DNA of 64,000 nucleotides, taken from positions 110,510 through 174,509 of the forward strand of contig NZ_WOAC01000009.1 of NCBI RefSeq assembly GCF_009749525.1, given 5' to 3'. A program made the translations under genes and the position numbers. Shown here piece by piece: positions 60,673-64,000 of the stretch (position 1 is the first letter of the stretch; every line of letters starts with the position of its first letter). This stretch comes from Mesorhizobium xinjiangense. GTDB lineage: Bacteria > Pseudomonadota > Alphaproteobacteria > Rhizobiales > Rhizobiaceae. The notes beneath the pieces are model-generated. The model was not told the origin of the DNA. It was given only the letters and a program-made list of their open reading frames with translations, and did no database searches.

Positions 60673-61479
60673 CTATTCGAAGCCGAATCGCGCGATCACC
60701 GGCACATGGTCGGAGGGTCGTTCCCAACCCCTGGCGGATTTCACGACCTCGATGCCCGTCAGATCGGCTGCCAGATTGGCCGACGACCAGACATGGTCGA
60801 GCCTGCGGCCGCGGTTGGAGGCCTCCCAGTCGCGCGCCCGGTAACTCCACCAGGTGTAGATCTTTTCCGGCGCCGGGATGTGCTGGCGCATGAGGTCTGC
60901 CCATCCGCCATGCGCGCGCATCGCCTCCAGCCCCTGCGTTTCCACCGGCGTGTGACTGACGATCTTGAGAAGTTGCTTGTGCGACCACACATCGGCCTCG
61001 AGCGGGGCGATGTTCAGGTCGCCCACCAGGACAGACGCCGACTCGCCGTCGAAGGCGGCCGGCACGCCGCGCATTTCCTCGATGAAGTCGAGCTTGTGGC
61101 GGAATTTCGGATTGACCTGCGGATCGGGCTCGTCACCGCCCGCCGGGACGTAGAAATTGTGCAGCAGAATGGTCTTGCCACCGGCCTTCAGACGCGTGGC
61201 GACATGCCGGCGGTCGCCCATGGCGCAGAGATCGCGCTTTTCCACCGTCTCGAGCGGCCGGCGCGCAACCGTCGCGACGCCGTGATACCCCTTTTGTCCG
61301 CTGACGGCGATGTGGTCGTAGCCCAGCGCGCGGAAGGCCTCGAAGGGGAACAGATCGTCGACGCATTTGGTTTCCTGCAGGCACAGGACGTCGGGACGGT
61401 GCTCGGCGAGAAACCGCTCCACCAGCGGCATGCGCAAGCGCACGGAGTTGATGTTCCAGGTGGCGATCGAAAATGACAT
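60673..61479 (-). CDS. xthA: Exodeoxyribonuclease III
   Basis: A 268-residue Mg-dependent AP endonuclease/3'-5' exonuclease for base-excision repair. IATWNINSVRLR (Asn metal ligand), LQETKC (Glu), GDLNIAPLEADVW (Asp and Asn) and the closing RRLDHVWSS and SDHVPVIARF (catalytic Asp-His) are all in place. ATG 61479 begins MSFSIATWNINSV, the standard N-terminus; an in-frame extension of 33 codons is not supported. It converges on the cyclic-nucleotide-binding gene. Confidence 0.96.
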   Translation of the reverse strand: MSFSIATWNINSVRLRMPLVERFLAEHRPDVLCLQETKCVDDLFPFEAFRALGYDHIAVSGQKGYHGVATVARRPLETVEKRDLCAMGDRRHVATRLKAGGKTILLHNFYVPAGGDEPDPQVNPKFRHKLDFIEEMRGVPAAFDGESASVLVGDLNIAPLEADVWSHKQLLKIVSHTPVETQGLEAMRAHGGWADLMRQHIPAPEKIYTWWSYRARDWEASNRGRRLDHVWSSANLAADLTGIEVVKSARGWERPSDHVPVIARFGFE

Positions 61480-61594
61480 GGAGATATCCGGTCGGGAAAC
61501 GCGGCCGGAAATTGGCAGGCTTGCGACGCCGTGACAAGCCGCACGGAACACGATAGCGCCGTGCGGCCGTTCTTCCACAGGTTTGGTGTGCAGC

Positions 61595-62287
61595 TTATCT
61601 GCGGCGCTGCTGGCTGAGTGAGTTCGGGCTGGTGTTCACCACCGCATAGTCGATCTCGAAGACCGACGGGTCGAACGTCACGCCCTGCTTGACGTTGAAG
61701 ATCATCACCGTCGTGTCCTGGCCCTTGGCGTCGGTGATCGTCCACTGCCTGAGCTCATAGGTCTTGGGATCGAACATCATCCTGATGGTCGAATTGCCGA
61801 AAACCGAGCGGTCGTGCAGCTTGATCGTCGTCAGGTCGGCCTCCTGACGCACTTCGCTGACCTTGTTGCTGGACAGGTCGATGTGATCATCGAGCAAGAG
61901 CTTCAGCGGCGTTTTCGACAGCGGATAGAGATCCCACGTCCTGAGCTTCTGGTTGTTCAGGACCACCGAGGTGCCGTCGGCGATCACACGGAAGCCGGAA
62001 GGCTCTTCATAGTTGAAGCGGATCTTGCCCGGACGCTCGATATAGAACTTGCCGCCCGTCTGCTCGCCGCGCGGACCGAACTGCACGAACTCGCCCATCA
62101 TGGTGCGGACGTTGGAAAAATGGTTGGCGATCTTCTGCGCCGCCGCCATGTCGGCGGCCGCCTCGGCGCGCACCGCCATCGCCGGCACCATCGTGCCGGC
62201 CGCGCCGAGCAGCATGATCCCCATTGCCGTGGCCGTCGCGCCCCGACGAAGGAGGCGCAAAGGGGCGAATGGAATGGCATTGGTCAT
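61595..62287 (-). CDS. lolA: Outer-membrane lipoprotein carrier protein LolA
   Basis: A 230-residue periplasmic lipoprotein chaperone. A signal peptide (GATATAMGIMLLGAAGTMVPAMAVRAEA) precedes the LolA half-barrel: MMGEFVQFGPRGEQTGGKFYIERPGKIRFNYEEP is the family hallmark, and WTITDAKGQDTTVMIFNVKQGV is a later strand pair. It receives lipoproteins from the LolCDE exporter. It is transcribed with ftsK, 94 bp downstream of its stop, as in most alphaproteobacteria. The xthA gene follows. Confidence 0.94.
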   Translation of the reverse strand: MTNAIPFAPLRLLRRGATATAMGIMLLGAAGTMVPAMAVRAEAAADMAAAQKIANHFSNVRTMMGEFVQFGPRGEQTGGKFYIERPGKIRFNYEEPSGFRVIADGTSVVLNNQKLRTWDLYPLSKTPLKLLLDDHIDLSSNKVSEVRQEADLTTIKLHDRSVFGNSTIRMMFDPKTYELRQWTITDAKGQDTTVMIFNVKQGVTFDPSVFEIDYAVVNTSPNSLSQQRRR

Positions 62288-62381
62288 TGCGATTCTCCTT
62301 GCCTGATGCGGGCGTCCTACTCCCGGAGTTGGGCCTTAGTTTGACTGCATCCGGCGGCAGGCTGCGCGACGCGTCGCACGG

Positions 62382-64000
62382 TCACATCTTGTCGTCTTCC
62401 GTCGGCACGAGGATCTCGCGTTTGCCGGCATGGTTCGCCGCGCCGACGATGCCCTCCTGCTCCATGCGCTCGATGATCGAGGCGGCGCGGTTGTAGCCGA
62501 TGCCGAGCCTGCGCTGGATGTAGCTGGTCGAGGCCTTGCCGTCGCGCAACACCACCGCCACCGCCTGGTCGTAGGGGTCGCCGCCGTCGTCGGAACTGCC
62601 ACCGCCCCCACCGGGGCCGCCACCATCGTCCTCGCCGTCGTCCTCCGTGACGGCGTCGAGATATTCCGGCACGCCCTGCACCTTCAGATGAGCGACCACC
62701 TGCTCCACCTCGTCGTCGGAGACGAACGGCCCGTGCACGCGCTGAATGCGCCCGCCGCCGGCCATGTAGAGCATGTCGCCCATGCCGAGCAGCTGTTCGG
62801 CCCCCTGCTCGCCCAAAATGGTCCGGCTGTCGATCTTCGAGGTGACCTGGAAGGAGATGCGGGTCGGGAAGTTGGCCTTGATGGTGCCGGTGATGACGTC
62901 GACAGACGGGCGCTGCGTGGCCATGATGACATGGATGCCGGCCGCGCGCGCCATCTGCGCCAGCCGCTGCACCGCGCCCTCGATGTCCTTGCCGGCGACC
63001 ATCATCAGGTCGGCCATCTCGTCGATGATGACGACGATGAAGGGCAGCGGCTTGAGATCCAGTTCCTCGGTTTCGTAGATCGCCTCGCCCGTATCGCGGT
63101 CGAAGCCGGTCTGCACCGTGCGGGTGATCGGTTCGCCCTTCTTGATTGCCTGGGCCACGCGCTGATTGAAGCCGTCGATGTTGCGCACCCCGACCTTCGA
63201 CATCTTACGGTAGCGATCCTCCATCTCGCGCACCGTCCATTTGAGCGCGACGACCGCTTTCTTGGGGTCGGTGACGACGGGTGAGAGCAGATGCGGAATG
63301 CCGTCATAGACCGACAGTTCCAGCATCTTGGGATCGATCATGATGAGCCGGCACTGGTCCGGCGTCATGCGGTAGAGGATCGACAGGATCATCGTGTTGA
63401 TGGCGACCGACTTGCCCGAGCCGGTGGTCCCGGCCACCAGCAGGTGGGGCATCTTGGCAATATCGGTAATGACCGCCTCGCCGTTGATCGTCTTGCCGAG
63501 CGCCAACGCCAGCTTGGCCTTGGACTGCTCGAAATCGCGGCTGGCCAGGATCTCGCGCAGATAGACGGTTTCGCGCTTGGCGTTGGGCAGCTCGATGCCG
63601 ATGGCGTTGCGCCCCGGCACGACCGCCACGCGCGCGGCGATCGCGCTCATCGAGCGGGCGATGTCGTCGGCCAGGCCGATGACGCGCGACGACTTGATGC
63701 CCGGTGCCGGCTCCAGCTCGTAGAGTGTGACCACCGGTCCGGGACGCACATGGATGATCTCGCCCTTGACGCCGAAATCCTCCAGAACGCCTTCCAGAAG
63801 CCGCGCATTCTGCTCCAGCGCGTCCTGCGACAGGCTCGCATCGCGCGTCACATTCTTGGCCTCGGCGAGGAAGTGCAGCGCCGGCATTTCGAACTCGCCG
63901 GTGCCGATGAACGAAGGTTGCGCCTCGCGCTGGACGCGCGCGCCCTGGGTCGGCCGCGGCGCCGGCGCCTCCACACGGGCCGCCTCGCGGCCGGCCGCCG
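62382..64000 (-). CDS. ftsK: DNA translocase FtsK, C-terminal part (5' end outside window)
   Basis: The C-terminal about 539 residues of the chromosome-dimer translocase. The motor domain has Walker [13 protein letters not shown] and Walker [41 protein letters not shown] is the FtsK/SpoIIIE signature. The gamma domain (winged helix binding KOPS) is at the C-terminus ([45 protein letters not shown]). The frame is open to the right edge of the window, so the membrane domain and linker lie outside. A glycine-rich segment between motor and gamma domain is a variable linker. Confidence 0.96.
   Translation of the reverse strand, partial: AAGREAARVEAPAPRPTQGARVQREAQPSFIGTGEFEMPALHFLAEAKNVTRDASLSQDALEQNARLLEGVLEDFGVKGEIIHVRPGPVVTLYELEPAPGIKSSRVIGLADDIARSMSAIAARVAVVPGRNAIGIELPNAKRETVYLREILASRDFEQSKAKLALALGKTINGEAVITDIAKMPHLLVAGTTGSGKSVAINTMILSILYRMTPDQCRLIMIDPKMLELSVYDGIPHLLSPVVTDPKKAVVALKWTVREMEDRYRKMSKVGVRNIDGFNQRVAQAIKKGEPITRTVQTGFDRDTGEAIYETEELDLKPLPFIVVIIDEMADLMMVAGKDIEGAVQRLAQMARAAGIHVIMATQRPSVDVITGTIKANFPTRISFQVTSKIDSRTILGEQGAEQLLGMGDMLYMAGGGRIQRVHGPFVSDDEVEQVVAHLKVQGVPEYLDAVTEDDGEDDGGGPGGGGGSSDDGGDPYDQAVAVVLRDGKASTSYIQRRLGIGYNRAASIIERMEQEGIVGAANHAGKREILVPTEDDKM

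Overview
The window looks like the chromosome of an alphaproteobacterium of the order Hyphomicrobiales (Rhizobiales), probably near the Phyllobacteriaceae or Rhizobiaceae. The DNA is GC-rich with long antisense shadow frames. Several gene orders are typical of this group: hemC-hemD-mic60-hemY divergent from tsaD-gpsA-YciI-EVE, and a cenR-type response regulator. Intergenic palindromes of the kinds scattered through rhizobial genomes recur. The genus cannot be fixed from the sequence alone.

Layout. 1-6383: the 3' part of a molybdenum hydroxylase large subunit, then a two-gene RND efflux system (adaptor and pump). 6393-9509: an NAD(P)-binding epimerase-like gene divergent from a LysR regulator, and an MFS transporter. 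9875-14354: an SH3-domain envelope protein and pyruvate carboxylase. 14440-20701: a branched-chain amino acid ABC operon (livH-livM-livG-livF-DUF6867-binding protein) whose LivG carries an unusual C-terminal helix-hairpin-helix domain. 21027-24975: a hydroxyproline catabolic operon (hypD-hypO-hypRE) divergent from a GntR/FCD regulator; the intergenic region holds two perfect copies of one palindromic operator. 24988-29074: two paralogous small secreted proteins, methylmalonate-semialdehyde dehydrogenase (mmsA) and a LysR regulator. 29141-35491: TypA/BipA, an AraC regulator, a secreted copper amine oxidase and a luciferase-like monooxygenase. 35510-40587: a site-2 protease with CBS domains, PhoD (with a candidate PHO box) and an M3 peptidase. 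40719-45657: a MarR-Bcr/CflA drug efflux pair, an NTF2-like secreted protein, beta-carbonic anhydrase, a DUF429 protein, a pyridoxal kinase and a small membrane protein. 45872-50040: GNAT, ppa, a secreted protein, DUF167, YggT, tRNA-Ala(CGC), a glutamine amidotransferase and a TerB-like protein. 50221-58660: the heme, Mic60, tsaD and gpsA blocks, then YciI, EVE and a METTL20-like methyltransferase. 58680-64000: an L,D-transpeptidase divergent from cenR, a cyclic-nucleotide-binding protein, xthA, lolA and the 3' part of ftsK.

No phage, insertion sequence, CRISPR array or defence island is visible; this is mostly core or stable accessory chromosome. The best leads are the LivG-helix-hairpin-helix fusion, palindromic repeats whose edges supply the TAG stop codons of four genes, the paired operators of the hydroxyproline locus, the paralogous two-cysteine secreted proteins, and candidate regulatory palindromes beside the LysR, MarR and phoD genes.
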